Shown in pieces: positions 26,766-36,842 of a DNA stretch of 42,435 nucleotides. The stretch spans positions 1 through 42,435 of the forward strand of contig NZ_MCRJ01000023.1 in the NCBI RefSeq assembly GCF_001720135.1. Reading direction: 5' to 3'. Origin of the DNA: Methylobrevis pamukkalensis. GTDB taxonomy: Bacteria; Pseudomonadota; Alphaproteobacteria; Rhizobiales; Pleomorphomonadaceae. The notes beneath the pieces are model-generated. The model saw nothing but the letters and a program-made list of their open reading frames with translations. It had not been told where the DNA came from and did no database searches. Made by a program: the position numbers and the translations under genes. The first letter of the stretch is position 1; each line of letters starts with the position of its first letter.

Positions 26766-27272
26766 ATGGCGAAGATCAACAAGGTGATGGTCGGCGAGTC
26801 CCTCGTCGGCGACGGCAACGAGGTCGCTCACATCGACCTGATCATCGGGCCGCGCAACAGCGCCGCCGAGGTGGCGTTCTGCAACTCGCTGACGAACAAC
26901 AAGGACGGCTTCACGTCGCTCCTGGCCGTTATCGCGCCGAACATGCCGTGCAAGCCGAACACGGTGATGTTCAACAAGGTCACCATCAAGGGCGCCAAGC
27001 AGGCCGTCCAGATGTTCGGACCGGCCCAGCATGGCGTCGCCATGGCCGTGCAGGATTGCGTTGCCGAAGGCACGATCCCGATGGACGAGGCTGACGACCT
27101 GTACATCTGCGTCGGCGTATTCATCCACTGGGAAGCGGAAGACGACGCGAAGATCCAGGAGTACAACTACAAGGCGACCAAGGAATCGATCGAGCGCGCT
27201 GTCGCCGGCCTTCCGACCGCCGCCACCGCCACCGAGCAGCGCACGATCGTCAAGCATCCCTTCGGCGCCTAG
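26766..27272 (+). CDS. fae: Formaldehyde-activating enzyme
   Basis: Fae speeds the condensation of formaldehyde with H4MPT to methylene-H4MPT, detoxifying formaldehyde and feeding the oxidation pathway. The 168-residue protein is typical: [20 protein letters not shown], then [15 protein letters not shown], where His22 corresponds to the catalytic His, [18 protein letters not shown] and [26 protein letters not shown] lies ten bases before the ATG. Codon use is less extreme in G and C than its neighbours, in line with high expression. The 200 bases upstream probably hold its own promoter, since Fae is needed in large amounts. Confidence 0.98.
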   Translation: MAKINKVMVGESLVGDGNEVAHIDLIIGPRNSAAEVAFCNSLTNNKDGFTSLLAVIAPNMPCKPNTVMFNKVTIKGAKQAVQMFGPAQHGVAMAVQDCVAEGTIPMDEADDLYICVGVFIHWEAEDDAKIQEYNYKATKESIERAVAGLPTAATATEQRTIVKHPFGA

Positions 27273-27472
27273 ACAAGAGACAACCCTGGTCAGGCCAATG
27301 CCCCGGCGATGCCGCAGTCACTGATCCAGCGGTTGTTTGCGAAGTACTTCGGTAGCTGAACTGTTCCCGCAAATGTGCCCTTCGCACTTCCTGAGGGAGT
27401 GGCGACGCGCCGAGCCGATCTGACGGTGCCGGACCTCGTGTCCGGTGCCCGGATGCTTGAACAGGCGAATCG

Positions 27473-27503
27473 GAAGGCCGGGATGCATCGCATCCCGGCC
27501 TTC
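27473..27503. terminator. Bidirectional terminator between fae and the HisA-like gene
   Basis: A perfect 14-base-pair stem (27473-27486 with 27490-27503) encloses the loop ATC and is followed by TTCATGAAC on the plus strand. It lies 200 bases past fae and 32 bases past the end of the convergent HisA-like gene, so it can serve both. Confidence 0.75.
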
Positions 27504-27534
27504 TTCATGAACGGGCCGTGTCGTTCGGCGGAGA

Positions 27535-28245
27535 TCAGTCGAGATCGCGGGCGGACAGCGCCTTGAGAACGGCGGCGTCGATCCGGCCGTCGTGGAGCGC
27601 CGTGGAGACGAGGGCGCCGGATATCCCCGCTGCCTTCAGCGCGGCAAGGTCGTCGGCGCCCCGCACGCCGCCGGCCGCCCAGAGCCTCGTGCCCGGACGG
27701 GCCGCGCGTCTCAGGCGGCCGAGGAGGTCGAGGTCCGGTCCGGCGCTGCTGCCGACCCGGCCGAGGGTCATGACGATGACGTCGCCCGGCCAGGTATCGG
27801 AACTTGCGAGAATCGCGGCGGGGCCGAGGAACCGGTCGGCGCGGAAATCGAGCGACAGGATCGGCTGCCGGTCCTGGAGGGCTGCAAGCGTTGCGCCGTC
27901 CGTCTGGCTCTCGCTGCCAAGCACGAGCCGGCATGGATGGACGCCGAGCCAGCCGAGGGCGTCGGCCGTCGTGGACAGGCCGTTGTCGACCCAGATCTCC
28001 AGCGCGGGGAAGGCGGCGGCGATCCGGCCGATCACGGCGTCGTTGCGCGGCCGGCCCTCGATGGCGTCGAGGTCGGCGACATAGAGGCGACGGAAGGCGT
28101 GCAGCCGCAGCAGCCCGGCGACGACGTCGTCCGGGGCGGAGGAGGCGGCCAGCGGCGTTTCGATCGGTTGATAGGCGGCGCGCTCGCCGAGGCGGGCACG
28201 GACGACGACACCGTGCTTGAGGTCGATGACCGGGATGACGTCCAA
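27535..28245 (-). CDS. HisA/HisF-related TIM-barrel protein of the H4MPT cluster
   Basis: The 236-residue protein resembles HisA: VIPVIDLKHGVVVRA at the N-terminus matches the first strand and phosphate-binding region, with LYVADLDAIEG and a C-terminal LWAAGGVRGADDLAALKAAGISGALVSTALHDG (contiguous in the protein). It is not near any histidine gene, and such HisA-like genes occur in methylotroph H4MPT clusters with unknown function. I chose a TTG start at 28245, giving the natural HisA start; an ATG at 28317 would place 24 extra, Arg-rich residues in front and leave only five bases to the divergent MfnF-like gene. A role in cofactor synthesis is inferred from context. Confidence 0.8.
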   Translation of the reverse strand: MDVIPVIDLKHGVVVRARLGERAAYQPIETPLAASSAPDDVVAGLLRLHAFRRLYVADLDAIEGRPRNDAVIGRIAAAFPALEIWVDNGLSTTADALGWLGVHPCRLVLGSESQTDGATLAALQDRQPILSLDFRADRFLGPAAILASSDTWPGDVIVMTLGRVGSSAGPDLDLLGRLRRAARPGTRLWAAGGVRGADDLAALKAAGISGALVSTALHDGRIDAAVLKALSARDLD

Positions 28246-28322
28246 GGCCTGTCGTCCGTTCTTGTGTTGTGTGACGCGGGGCCGGAGGCGGTCACCGGAA
28301 GATCGAAAGCGGAGCACTCAGG

Positions 28323-29378
28323 ATGGCACCCGAAATCGCGGACAGGCAAGGGCAGGGGCCGCAGGCCAGCGTGATCGGCTGGGATGTGGGCGGCGCCCAT
28401 CTCAAGGCGGCCCGCGTGGAGGGCGGCCGGATCGTCGAGGTGATGCAGCAGCCGCTGCCGCTGTGGACCGGGCTGAAGCGCCTGCCGAAGGCGATTGCCG
28501 CCGTCACCGCGCGGATGGGCGAGGCGGCCAGCCATCACGTGACGATGACCGCCGAGCTTTCCGACATCTTTTCCTCGCGCGCCGAGGGCGTTGCTGCCAT
28601 CGCCGAGGCGGTCGCGGCGGCGCTGCCGGGCCGTGTTCGGATCTATGCTGGGCCAGACGGCCTCGTGGAGGTGGGCGAGGCGGCCGGCAAGGCCGCGGCC
28701 GTCGCCTCGGCCAACTGGCATGCGACCGCCCGCCTGGTGGCCCTTGCGTGCCCGCAGGCGCTTGTCGTCGACATGGGCAGCACCACGACCGACATCATTC
28801 CGGTCACGGACCGCGCCGTGGCGGCACGGGGCTATTCGGATGCCGAGCGGATGGCGTCCGGCGAGCTCGTCTACGTCGGCGCCGTGCGCACGCCGCTGAT
28901 GGCCCTTGCCGCGCGGGTTCCCTTCGCCGGGCGCTGGCATGATGTGGCGGCTGAGTATTTCGCCACCATGGCCGATGTGAACCGCCTGCTCGGCCGTCTC
29001 GACGAGGACGCGGACCAGTATCCGCCGGCCGACGGCAAGGGCAAGAGCGCGGCGGAGAGCCGGGTGCGGCTGGCGCGGATGATCGGCAGCGACGCCGGCG
29101 ACGCGTCCGACGCAGCCTGGGCCGACCTTGCCGGCTATTTCGCCGAATGCCAGATCCGCCGGGTCCATGATGCCGCGGCGCTGGTGCTCGGGGCCGTTCT
29201 TCTGGGCCCGGAGGCGCCGGTGGTCGGCTGCGGCGTCGGCCGATCGGCCGCCGCCGAACTTGCCCGGCGACTCGGGCGCCCGCATTCGGATCTGGCGCAG
29301 TTCATCCCGGCGGACGATCCGGCACTGCGCAGCCGCGCCGCAGGCTTCGCGCCCGCTGTTGCCGTCGCTTTGCTGTGA
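28323..29378 (+). CDS. Hydantoinase/oxoprolinase family protein linked to H4MPT C1 transfer (MfnF-like, orfY)
   Basis: The 351-residue protein has an actin-like ATPase fold of the hydantoinase A group: VIGWDVGGAHLKAARVEGG at residues 17-35, ALVVDMGSTTTDIIPVTDR (phosphate 2 region) near residue 155 and PVVGCGVGRSAAAELARRLG near the C-terminus. It fits the family known as probable H4MPT-linked C1 transfer pathway protein. The archaeal relative MfnF condenses a furan diphosphate with the tyramine part of methanofuran, so a similar condensation with the tyrosine part of methylofuran is likely here. It is divergent from the HisA-like gene. GGAG precedes the ATG at 28323. Confidence 0.87.
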   Translation: MAPEIADRQGQGPQASVIGWDVGGAHLKAARVEGGRIVEVMQQPLPLWTGLKRLPKAIAAVTARMGEAASHHVTMTAELSDIFSSRAEGVAAIAEAVAAALPGRVRIYAGPDGLVEVGEAAGKAAAVASANWHATARLVALACPQALVVDMGSTTTDIIPVTDRAVAARGYSDAERMASGELVYVGAVRTPLMALAARVPFAGRWHDVAAEYFATMADVNRLLGRLDEDADQYPPADGKGKSAAESRVRLARMIGSDAGDASDAAWADLAGYFAECQIRRVHDAAALVLGAVLLGPEAPVVGCGVGRSAAAELARRLGRPHSDLAQFIPADDPALRSRAAGFAPAVAVALL

Positions 29379-30094
29379 ATTCACCGGGTTTCTACGTAGT
29401 CGGAAAGGTGTGCCTGCCTGATCTCTTGTGACGATTCTGCAACATCGTGAAAGATGAACGCAACGGCCCCTGCCGGGGGTGGCAGGTCGCCGCTATTCAG
29501 CCACAAACCGGACAGAGCTTGCGGCCGTCGGACACTGGGAGCGCAGACATTTGCGGATCCTGCGTGCGACGCGAGGTTTGACGGCGGAATGCCGGGACGC
29601 TGTTTCCACGGCGTCTCAGAAATCCGCCGGAAGATACCGTCAACATTGGATGATACGGATTGCGCGAAATACTTGGCGTCACGACGAAGATCGAAGCGGC
29701 AGGGGGCGTTCCGGCCCCTTCCGGCCGTCGGCGCAGCTTTCGCAATCCTGGTTCGAGACGTGTTTCGGACCGTCCAACTGCTGCCGAAATGACCCGTCAT
29801 CTTGCCGGCCATGGGGCGCGGTATCTTCCCGTTGCGGCATGTGGCCGGGACGTGGTCGATCACCGCGCTCTTGGTTTCACCGTGTGCGAACCCGAAATTT
29901 ACCCATTTCGGTCTTTTGTTTCGTGCCCGGCGACAATCTGATGCCGTCCGGCCTGCTCTGGCGCGAGCGTGCCGCGTGCAGGATGGCTTCGTACAGGAAC
30001 AACCGCTGGCAGACCGTCTCGGACGGCCCGGCAGGGACCGCAGGGCACACGGCAAAGCCGCGAACTGCCTGCGGAATGAAGGACAAGGGCTGCG
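29379..30094. other. Unexplained 716-base region before exoR
   Basis: No protein in any frame here resembles a known family, although open frames of 60-200 codons exist on both strands. Base composition is clearly less GC-rich than the neighbouring genes, roughly 55-60 percent by eye against about 70. A terminator-like hairpin at 29892-29920 points to transcription from the left that ends there: either the 3' end of the MfnF-like transcript or a small RNA. The last 170 bases must hold the exoR promoter. Confidence 0.5.
29892..29920 (+). terminator. Terminator-like hairpin with T-rich tail
   Basis: CCGAAAT at 29892-29898 pairs with ATTTCGG at 29905-29911 over a six-base loop, followed by TCTTTTGTT. 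This is the best intrinsic terminator on the plus strand in the window, yet no gene ends close before it; the nearest stop is 513 bases upstream. Confidence 0.6.
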
Positions 30095-30987
30095 ATGCTG
30101 ACTGAGGCGAGTAAGGGCACAGTGGTGACGTGGACAAGGATGGCGGGCGGCCTCCCGGCGCTCGCGATGGCCGCATTGCTGTGCGGTGCGGTTCCTTCGC
30201 AGGCTTTCGACGTCAAGTCGGGGACGATCGAGGCCACGGTCGACGCCACGTCGATCGAGACGCTGATCGACCAGGCGTTTCGCGACGGCACGCGGGCCTA
30301 TTTTTCCGGTGACAAGGTCGCCGCTCTCGACGGTCTGAAGTATGCGGCCGAATACGGCCATCCGGCTGCGCAGTGGAAGCTCGGGCGCATGTATGCCCAG
30401 GGTGACGGCGTGACCGAGAACGACCTGCAGGCCTCGAGTATTTCAGCCAGATCGTCGCCGAGCATGCCGACGATTCGCCATCCTCGCCGCAGGCGCCCTA
30501 CATCGCCAACGCCTTCGTCGAGATCGCCAACTACTACCGCGCCGGCATACCGAATTCGACCATCCAGGCCAACGGCCGCCGCGCCCGCGAGATCTTCACC
30601 TACGCCGCCTCCTATTTCGGCGACGCGGACGCCCAGCTCAACCTCGCCGAGATGTATATCGACGGCGAGGGGGGCGAGCAGGATTCGCATCAGGCCGCCC
30701 GCTGGCTGCTGCTTGCGGCCAAGAAGGGCCAGATCGACGCGCAGGTGCGCCTTGGCGAACTGCTGGTCACCGGCGACGGCATCAAGGCCAGCCCTGTCCA
30801 TGGCCTGATGTGGCTGACGGTGGCGCTGAAGCGCGCCCAGACCCTCGGCTACGACGATCGCTGGATCCGCGAGAAGCACGAAGCCGCCTTCTCGCTGGCC
30901 GGTGAGCCCGTCCGTCGCCGGGCGATGGAGATGGCCGACCAGTGGATCGCCAACAATTCCGACCTCGTGTCCGTCGCTGCCCAGTGA
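30095..30987 (+). CDS. exoR: ExoR-like Sel1-repeat periplasmic regulator, frameshifted in this sequence
   Basis: ExoR of rhizobia is a periplasmic Sel1-repeat protein that binds and restrains the ExoS/ChvG sensor kinase, so controlling exopolysaccharide, motility and the acid response. Here a signal peptide (hydrophobic GGLPALAMAALLCGAVPSQA) precedes FDVKSG, the mature N-terminus of ExoR. Sel1-type repeats follow: AAEYGHPAAQWKLGRMYAQGDGV, then YFGDADAQLNLAEMYIDGEGG and AAKKGQIDAQVRLGELLVTGDG (each contiguous). The frame breaks at 30434, where GCCTCGAG should read GCCTTCGAG; adding one T gives LQAFEYFSQIVAEH and 297 residues. An alternative start is the GTG at 30125. The chvG/chvI genes are not in the window. 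Confidence 0.85.
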
Positions 30988-30997
30988 CCTGAGCGTG

Positions 30998-31020
30998 ACG
31001 GCGGGCGCGTAGCCCGCCGT
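30998..31020. terminator. Terminator between exoR and cinA
   Basis: ACGGCGGGC at 30998-31006 pairs perfectly with GCCCGCCGT at 31012-31020 over a five-base loop. It lies between convergent exoR and cinA and can serve both directions, though U tracts are weak. Confidence 0.6.
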
Positions 31021-31054
31021 TCGGCAACTTGTTCAGGTCATTCCGGATTATTTT

Positions 31055-31558
31055 TCAGTCAGCCTCCCCAATCGCGTCTTCGATCAGGTCGAAGGCCGTG
31101 GCCACGGTGGCGAGTCGCACGCCCGCGCGACCTCTATCGCCGTAGTGCATCTCGACATGTCGGGTGGGGCGCCCCTTCGCCGCCAGCGCCAGATGCACGA
31201 GGCCGACCGGTTTTGTTGCGGTGCCGCCGCCCGGACCGGCGACACCCGTCACCGCGACCGCAAGGCTTGCCGCGGACCGCGCCAGCGCCCCTTCCGCCAT
31301 TGCGATCGCCACCTCCTCGCTGACCGCGCCGACGCGCTCGATCAGATCCGCCGGCACGCCGAGAAGGTCGGTCTTGGCGGCGTTGGAGTAGGTGACGAAG
31401 CCCCTGTCCACCACGTCGGACGAGCCGGCAATCGCCGTCAGGGTGCCGGCGATCAGCCCCCCGGTGCAGGATTCGGCAGTGGCGACGACATGGCCGCCGG
31501 CGCGGGCTCTTGCCAGCAGCGTCTCGGCCCGGGTCTCGAGGGCGGCGAGGTCGGTCAT
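31055..31558 (-). CDS. cinA: CinA-family nicotinamide-nucleotide amidohydrolase (PncC type)
   Basis: The 167-residue protein corresponds to the C-terminal CinA domain alone, which deamidates nicotinamide mononucleotide to nicotinate mononucleotide for NAD recycling. The family signature is clear: VVATAESCTGGLIAGTLTAI with the catalytic Ser and Cys region, GSSDVVDRGFVTYSNAAKTDLLGV (contiguous) and VTGVAGPGGGTATKPVGLVHLA. The frame is open far upstream only because the ispDF frameshift joins the two genes; the real ATG is at 31558, 16 bases after the ispDF stop. ispDF-cinA order is common in Rhizobiales. Confidence 0.93.
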   Translation of the reverse strand: MTDLAALETRAETLLARARAGGHVVATAESCTGGLIAGTLTAIAGSSDVVDRGFVTYSNAAKTDLLGVPADLIERVGAVSEEVAIAMAEGALARSAASLAVAVTGVAGPGGGTATKPVGLVHLALAAKGRPTRHVEMHYGDRGRAGVRLATVATAFDLIEDAIGEAD

Positions 31559-31574
31559 GCGTCTCCTCCCGTGT

Positions 31575-32794
31575 TCAGGCCGGCAGGCGAATGGTGGCCG
31601 TGGCGATGGCGGCGATGCCCTCGCGGCGTCCGGCAAAGCCGAGGCCTCGTTGGTGGTGGCCTTGATGCCGACCCGGTCGATGTCGATGCCGGCGATCCGG
31701 GCGATCTCCGCGCGCATCGCCTCGCGGTGCGGCCCGACCTTCGGCGCCTCCGCGATGATCGAGGCGTCGAGATGGGCGATCAGGCCGCCGCGGTCGCGCA
31801 CGCGGCGCGCGGCGTCGGCAAGAAAGATCGAGGAGGGCGCACCGCGCCATTTTTCCTCTCCCGGCGGAAAGTGCCGGCCGATGTCGCCGTCGCCAAGCGC
31901 GCCCAGAATCGCGTCGGTCAGGGCATGAAGCACGACGTCGGCGTCGGAGTGGCCCTTGAGCTTCTGGTCATGGGCGATGAACACGCCGCCGAGCGTCACG
32001 CCGTCGCCGGGCTCCAGCACATGGACGTCGTAACCGTTGCCGACGCGCACGTCGGGCCGGTCGAGCAGCGCCTGGCGGGCAAGCCGCGTTTCGGCGGCGG
32101 CGAAATCCTCCGGCCGGGTCAGCTTCACGTTGTCATCGGGACAGGCGACCATGACGGTGTCTCCTCCGCGCCATTCGTGGACGGCGGTGTCGTCGGTGAA
32201 ATCCTCGCGGCCGGCGGCGATGGCGGCCTCGTGGGCGGCGGCGATCACGCCGTAGCGGAAGCCCTGCGGGGTGGCGGCGCGCCACAGGCCTTCCCTCGGC
32301 ACGGTGTCCGTGACCGATCCGTCGTCGCGGCAGCGCTTGACCGTGTCGACGACCGGAACGCCGGCGCAGACGGCGTCCGCCCGTCCGAGCGCGGCGATGA
32401 CGCGGTCGATGGTGGCGACATCGACGAAGGGGCGTACCCCGTCGTGGATCAGCACGAGGTCGGGGGCGTCGGCGGCAAGCGCCTGCAGGCCGGCGCGCAC
32501 GGAGGCCTGGCGTTCCGATCCGCCGAGCACGGGCGCGCGCAGGCCGCCGGCGGGCGCCCGAAGCTGCCCGGCCGCCGTCTCGTAGTGGGCGATGTCGTCG
32601 GGATGGACCACGGCCATGACCACGTCGATCGCGGGGTGAGCGAGGAAGACGTCGATTGTGTGGGCCAGCACGGGCCGGCCGCCGATCGGGCGGTATTGCT
32701 TCGGCGGCAGATCCTCGCCCCCGGCCCGCCGCCCCCGGCCGGCGGCCATCACCAGCGCCGCGATCCGCTGCCGTCCGGCCGCTGCTTGCGTCAT
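31575..32794 (-). CDS. ispDF: Bifunctional IspDF, isoprenoid precursor synthesis, frameshifted near its end
   Basis: IspDF combines MEP cytidylyltransferase and MEcPP synthase of the non-mevalonate pathway, a fusion usual in Alphaproteobacteria. The IspD part (about residues 1-235) has AALVMAAGRGRRAGG, PPKQYRPIGGRP and LIHDGVRPFV. The IspF part begins RVGNGYDVHVLEPGDGV, with the metal-binding Asp-x-His, and has GHSDADVVLHALTDAILGAL and GDGDIGRHFPPG. Close to the end, at IKATTNE, one G is missing (plus-strand CC at 31645-31646); restoring it gives GLGFAGRREGIAAIA and a stop at 31575, total 406 residues. Without correction the frame runs into cinA and mimics a fusion. The start ATG at 32794 follows GGACGGTGGAG. 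Confidence 0.93.
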
Positions 32795-32884
32795 CTCCAC
32801 CGTCCGCTTTCCGCCCGCGCCGCGGTGCCGGCACGGCGTGGGGCCGAAACGGCGATCCGGGGCCGCTCCAGCCTGCAAGAAGCC

Positions 32885-32913
32885 TTGCATGTGGGGGCCA
32901 TCCGGCGCTATTG
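32885..32913 (+). promoter_or_regulatory. Possible promoter of dusB-ntrBC
   Basis: TTGCAT at 32885-32890 is followed after 17 bases by CTATTG at 32908-32913. Spacing is ideal and the -10 resembles alphaproteobacterial CTATAT. Transcription would start near 32920, about 100 bases before dusB and just before the dyad at 32929. Confidence 0.33.
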
Positions 32914-32928
32914 ATGTCTAATTGTTGA

Positions 32929-32945
32929 GCACCGACGAGCGGTGC
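32929..32945. promoter_or_regulatory. Perfect 6-5-6 dyad upstream of dusB-ntrBC, possible NtrC or other operator
   Basis: GCACCG at 32929-32934 and CGGTGC at 32940-32945 form a perfect inverted repeat with a five-base centre. The overall size and the GCACC/GGTGC halves recall NtrC sites (TGCACC, five bases, GGTGCA), though the half-sites are spaced two bases wider. It lies just downstream of the possible start point of the operon that encodes NtrC, as expected for an autoregulatory repressor site. Confidence 0.4.
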
Positions 32946-33021
32946 ACACGTGATGAGCAACAGGGATGCTGTGCTTCGAGTGGATGATATACAGCATGGC
33001 TCGCGTGACGCGGAAGGGGAC

Positions 33022-34035
33022 ATGACCGCGATGGCGCCGATCTCGGTCGGCCCTGTCGCGCTGCCCAATCGCGTCTTCGTTGCCCCGATGTCGGGGGTCA
33101 GCGACCTGCCGTTCCGGCGTCTTGCCCACGAGTTCGGAGCCGGCATGGTCGTGTCCGAGATGGTGGCCTGCGAGACGCTCGCCGGCGGCGATCCGGAAAC
33201 GCAGGTGCGGGCCGAAGGCGAGGGGCTGCCGGTTCACGTCGTGCAGCTGGCCGGGCGCGAGGCGCACTGGATGGCGGAGGGCGCGCGGCTGGCGGTGGCC
33301 GGCGGCGCCGACATCGTCGACATCAACATGGGCTGCCCGGCACGGCGGGTGACGACCGGTCTCTCCGGATCGGCGCTGATGCGCGACCTCGACCACGCCA
33401 CCTCGCTGATCGCGGCGGTCGTGGAGGCGGTGGACGTGCCGGTGACGCTGAAGATGCGGCTCGGCTGGGACGAGCGGAGCCTCAATGCGCCGGATCTGGC
33501 GCGACGGGCCGAACAGGCCGGCGTCGCGATGGTGACGGTGCATGGCCGCACCCGATGCCAGTTCTACAAGGGCACGGCCGACTGGGCCGCCGTGCGGGCG
33601 GTGGTCGGCGCGGTGTCCATTCCGGTGGTGGTCAACGGCGACATCACCGATGCGGCCGGTGCCCGCGAGGCGCTGACGCAATCGGGCGCTTCGGCGGTGA
33701 TGATCGGCCGTGGCGCCTATGGCCGGCCGTGGATCGCGGGAGCGGTGGCGAGGGCGCTTGCCGGCGGCGGCGAGGCTGTGGCGCCGCCTGCACGGGAGAT
33801 CGGCGAGATCGCCATCCGTCACTACGAGGCGCTGCTGACGCTCTACGGGCGCGACCTCGGCGTGCGCATCGCCCGCAAGCATCTCGGCTGGTATCTCGAT
33901 CAGGTGACCGGTCCGGAGCAGGGTGCCGACCTGCTCAAGCGCGAGATCTTCGCGAGCCTCGACCCGGCGAAGGTGCTCGGCGCGGTCGGGCTCTATTTCG
34001 ACGAGACGCCGGACGGCGTCAGGAGGGCGGCATGA
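33022..34035 (+). CDS. dusB: tRNA-dihydrouridine synthase DusB (NifR3)
   Basis: DusB reduces uridine in the D-loop of tRNA using FMN and NADPH. The 337-residue protein shows [22 protein letters not shown] (FMN-binding TIM barrel start), [14 protein letters not shown] with the catalytic Cys, [24 protein letters not shown] and IPVVVNGDI, then GRGAYGRPW. The ATG at 33022 follows GGAAGGGG; the frame is open 24 codons further up without family similarity. It overlaps ntrB by four bases (ATGA), the classical nifR3-ntrB-ntrC operon of Rhizobiales. Confidence 0.96.
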   Translation: MTAMAPISVGPVALPNRVFVAPMSGVSDLPFRRLAHEFGAGMVVSEMVACETLAGGDPETQVRAEGEGLPVHVVQLAGREAHWMAEGARLAVAGGADIVDINMGCPARRVTTGLSGSALMRDLDHATSLIAAVVEAVDVPVTLKMRLGWDERSLNAPDLARRAEQAGVAMVTVHGRTRCQFYKGTADWAAVRAVVGAVSIPVVVNGDITDAAGAREALTQSGASAVMIGRGAYGRPWIAGAVARALAGGGEAVAPPAREIGEIAIRHYEALLTLYGRDLGVRIARKHLGWYLDQVTGPEQGADLLKREIFASLDPAKVLGAVGLYFDETPDGVRRAA

Positions 34036-35162
34036 AGCGTTCCCCGCAGGCGGGCGAATCGGGAGACCTGCCGACAGGGGCGGTGCTCGAGGCCTCGATC
34101 CTCAATGCCCTGCCGCATCCGGTCGTCATGGTCGACGGCAAGGGCATGACCATCTCGGCCAACGACGCGGCCCAGGCCTTCTTCCAGGCCAGCGCCAACA
34201 TGCTGGCGCGCTATCCGCTCAAGCATTTCATTCCCTTCGGCAGCCCGGTGCTGCCGCTGATCGACCAGGTGCGCGAGCGCGAGGCCTCGGTCAACGAATA
34301 CCGGGTCGACATCGGCACGCCGCGCAACGGCGGCGAGCGGATCGTCGACATCTATGCCGCGCCGGTGGCCGACCGTCCGGGCGCCGTGGTCCTGATGCTC
34401 CAGGAGCGGACCATGGCCGACAAGATGGACCGCCAGCTGACCCATCGCGGCGCGGCGCGCTCGGTCACGGGCCTTGCGGCGATGCTCGCCCACGAGATCA
34501 AGAACCCGCTGTCGGGCATCCGCGGCGCGGCGCAGCTGCTGGAACAGTCCGCGGACGACTCGGACCGGGCGCTGACCCGCCTGATCACCGACGAGGCCGA
34601 CCGCATCGTCAAGCTGGTCGACCGGATGGAGGTGTTCTCCGACGAGCGGCCGGTGGAGCGTGATCCGATCAACATCCATGCGGTGCTGGAGCATGTGAAG
34701 CGGCTCGCCCAGAGCGGCTTTGCCCGCAATGTGCGGGTGATCGAGGAATACGATCCCTCGCTGCCGCCCGTGCTCGCCAACCGCGACCAGCTCGTTCAGG
34801 TGTTCCTGAACCTCGTCAAGAATGCCGCCGAGGCGATGGAGAACACCCCCGATCCGGAGATCACGCTGACGACGGCCTACCGGCCCGGCGTGCGCCTGTC
34901 GGTGCCGGGGTCGCGCACCCGGGTCAGCCTGCCGCTGGAATTCTGCGTCCGCGACAACGGACCGGGCGTTCCGGAGGATCTCTACCCCTATCTCTTCGAT
35001 CCGTTCATCACGTCGAAGACCAACGGCACCGGACTGGGGCTCGCCCTCGTCGCCAAGATCATCGGCGACCATGGCGGCGTGATCGAATGCGATTCCCAGC
35101 CGCGCAGGACGACCTTCCGCATCCTGATGCCGGCCTTCAGCGAGAAGGCGGGCGACGACTGA
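34032..35162 (+). CDS. ntrB: Nitrogen regulation sensor histidine kinase NtrB
   Basis: NtrB phosphorylates or dephosphorylates NtrC according to the PII signal of nitrogen status, and is soluble. The 376-residue protein has an N-terminal PAS domain ([20 protein letters not shown]), then the H box [21 protein letters not shown] with His154, the N box [10 protein letters not shown], and G boxes [10 protein letters not shown] and [10 protein letters not shown]. No membrane segment is visible. It overlaps the dusB stop by four bases and precedes ntrC by 106 bases, so the three are co-transcribed. Confidence 0.96.
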   Translation: MKRSPQAGESGDLPTGAVLEASILNALPHPVVMVDGKGMTISANDAAQAFFQASANMLARYPLKHFIPFGSPVLPLIDQVREREASVNEYRVDIGTPRNGGERIVDIYAAPVADRPGAVVLMLQERTMADKMDRQLTHRGAARSVTGLAAMLAHEIKNPLSGIRGAAQLLEQSADDSDRALTRLITDEADRIVKLVDRMEVFSDERPVERDPINIHAVLEHVKRLAQSGFARNVRVIEEYDPSLPPVLANRDQLVQVFLNLVKNAAEAMENTPDPEITLTTAYRPGVRLSVPGSRTRVSLPLEFCVRDNGPGVPEDLYPYLFDPFITSKTNGTGLGLALVAKIIGDHGGVIECDSQPRRTTFRILMPAFSEKAGDD

Positions 35163-35268
35163 CCCCGTCCCGTCCGGGCGGGGAACCACGACCAGAGTTT
35201 CAGTGACGCCGGGGACCGGGGACGCGGGCGGACCGGAGACCGGCGGGCAACAGTGAAGGTGACGACGC

Positions 35269-36711
<1,443 letters not shown>

Positions 36712-36842
36712 ATCGGCGTTCGGAGGGGCCGCGCCGGGGTGGAAAATCCCGGCGAATGCCGCGCTGACGGGCTCCGTGTCGCAATTTTGCAACATTCGTG
36801 GTACTCCCTCTTGCCAATAAGCGGGGAAGCGGGAACGGGCGG

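Noticed and set aside
29379..30094. Open frames of 80-208 codons in the gap before exoR
   Set aside because: Products are Arg-, Pro- and Ser-rich without family features; none has a good start site. A CPVC-containing minus-strand frame (29497-29745) was considered but has only one CxxC and nothing else supporting a zinc protein.
31055..32890. Apparent IspDF-CinA fusion protein of 611 residues
   Set aside because: The fusion arises from one missing G near 31645; the IspF C-terminus and stop at 31575 and the CinA start at 31558 are both found in their proper frames.
36798..36815. Possible sigma-54 promoter (TGGTAC ... TTGCC) before ntrY
   Set aside because: The GG and GC doublets are 11 bases apart where sigma-54 promoters need 10, and the start site would fall within or after one possible start codon.
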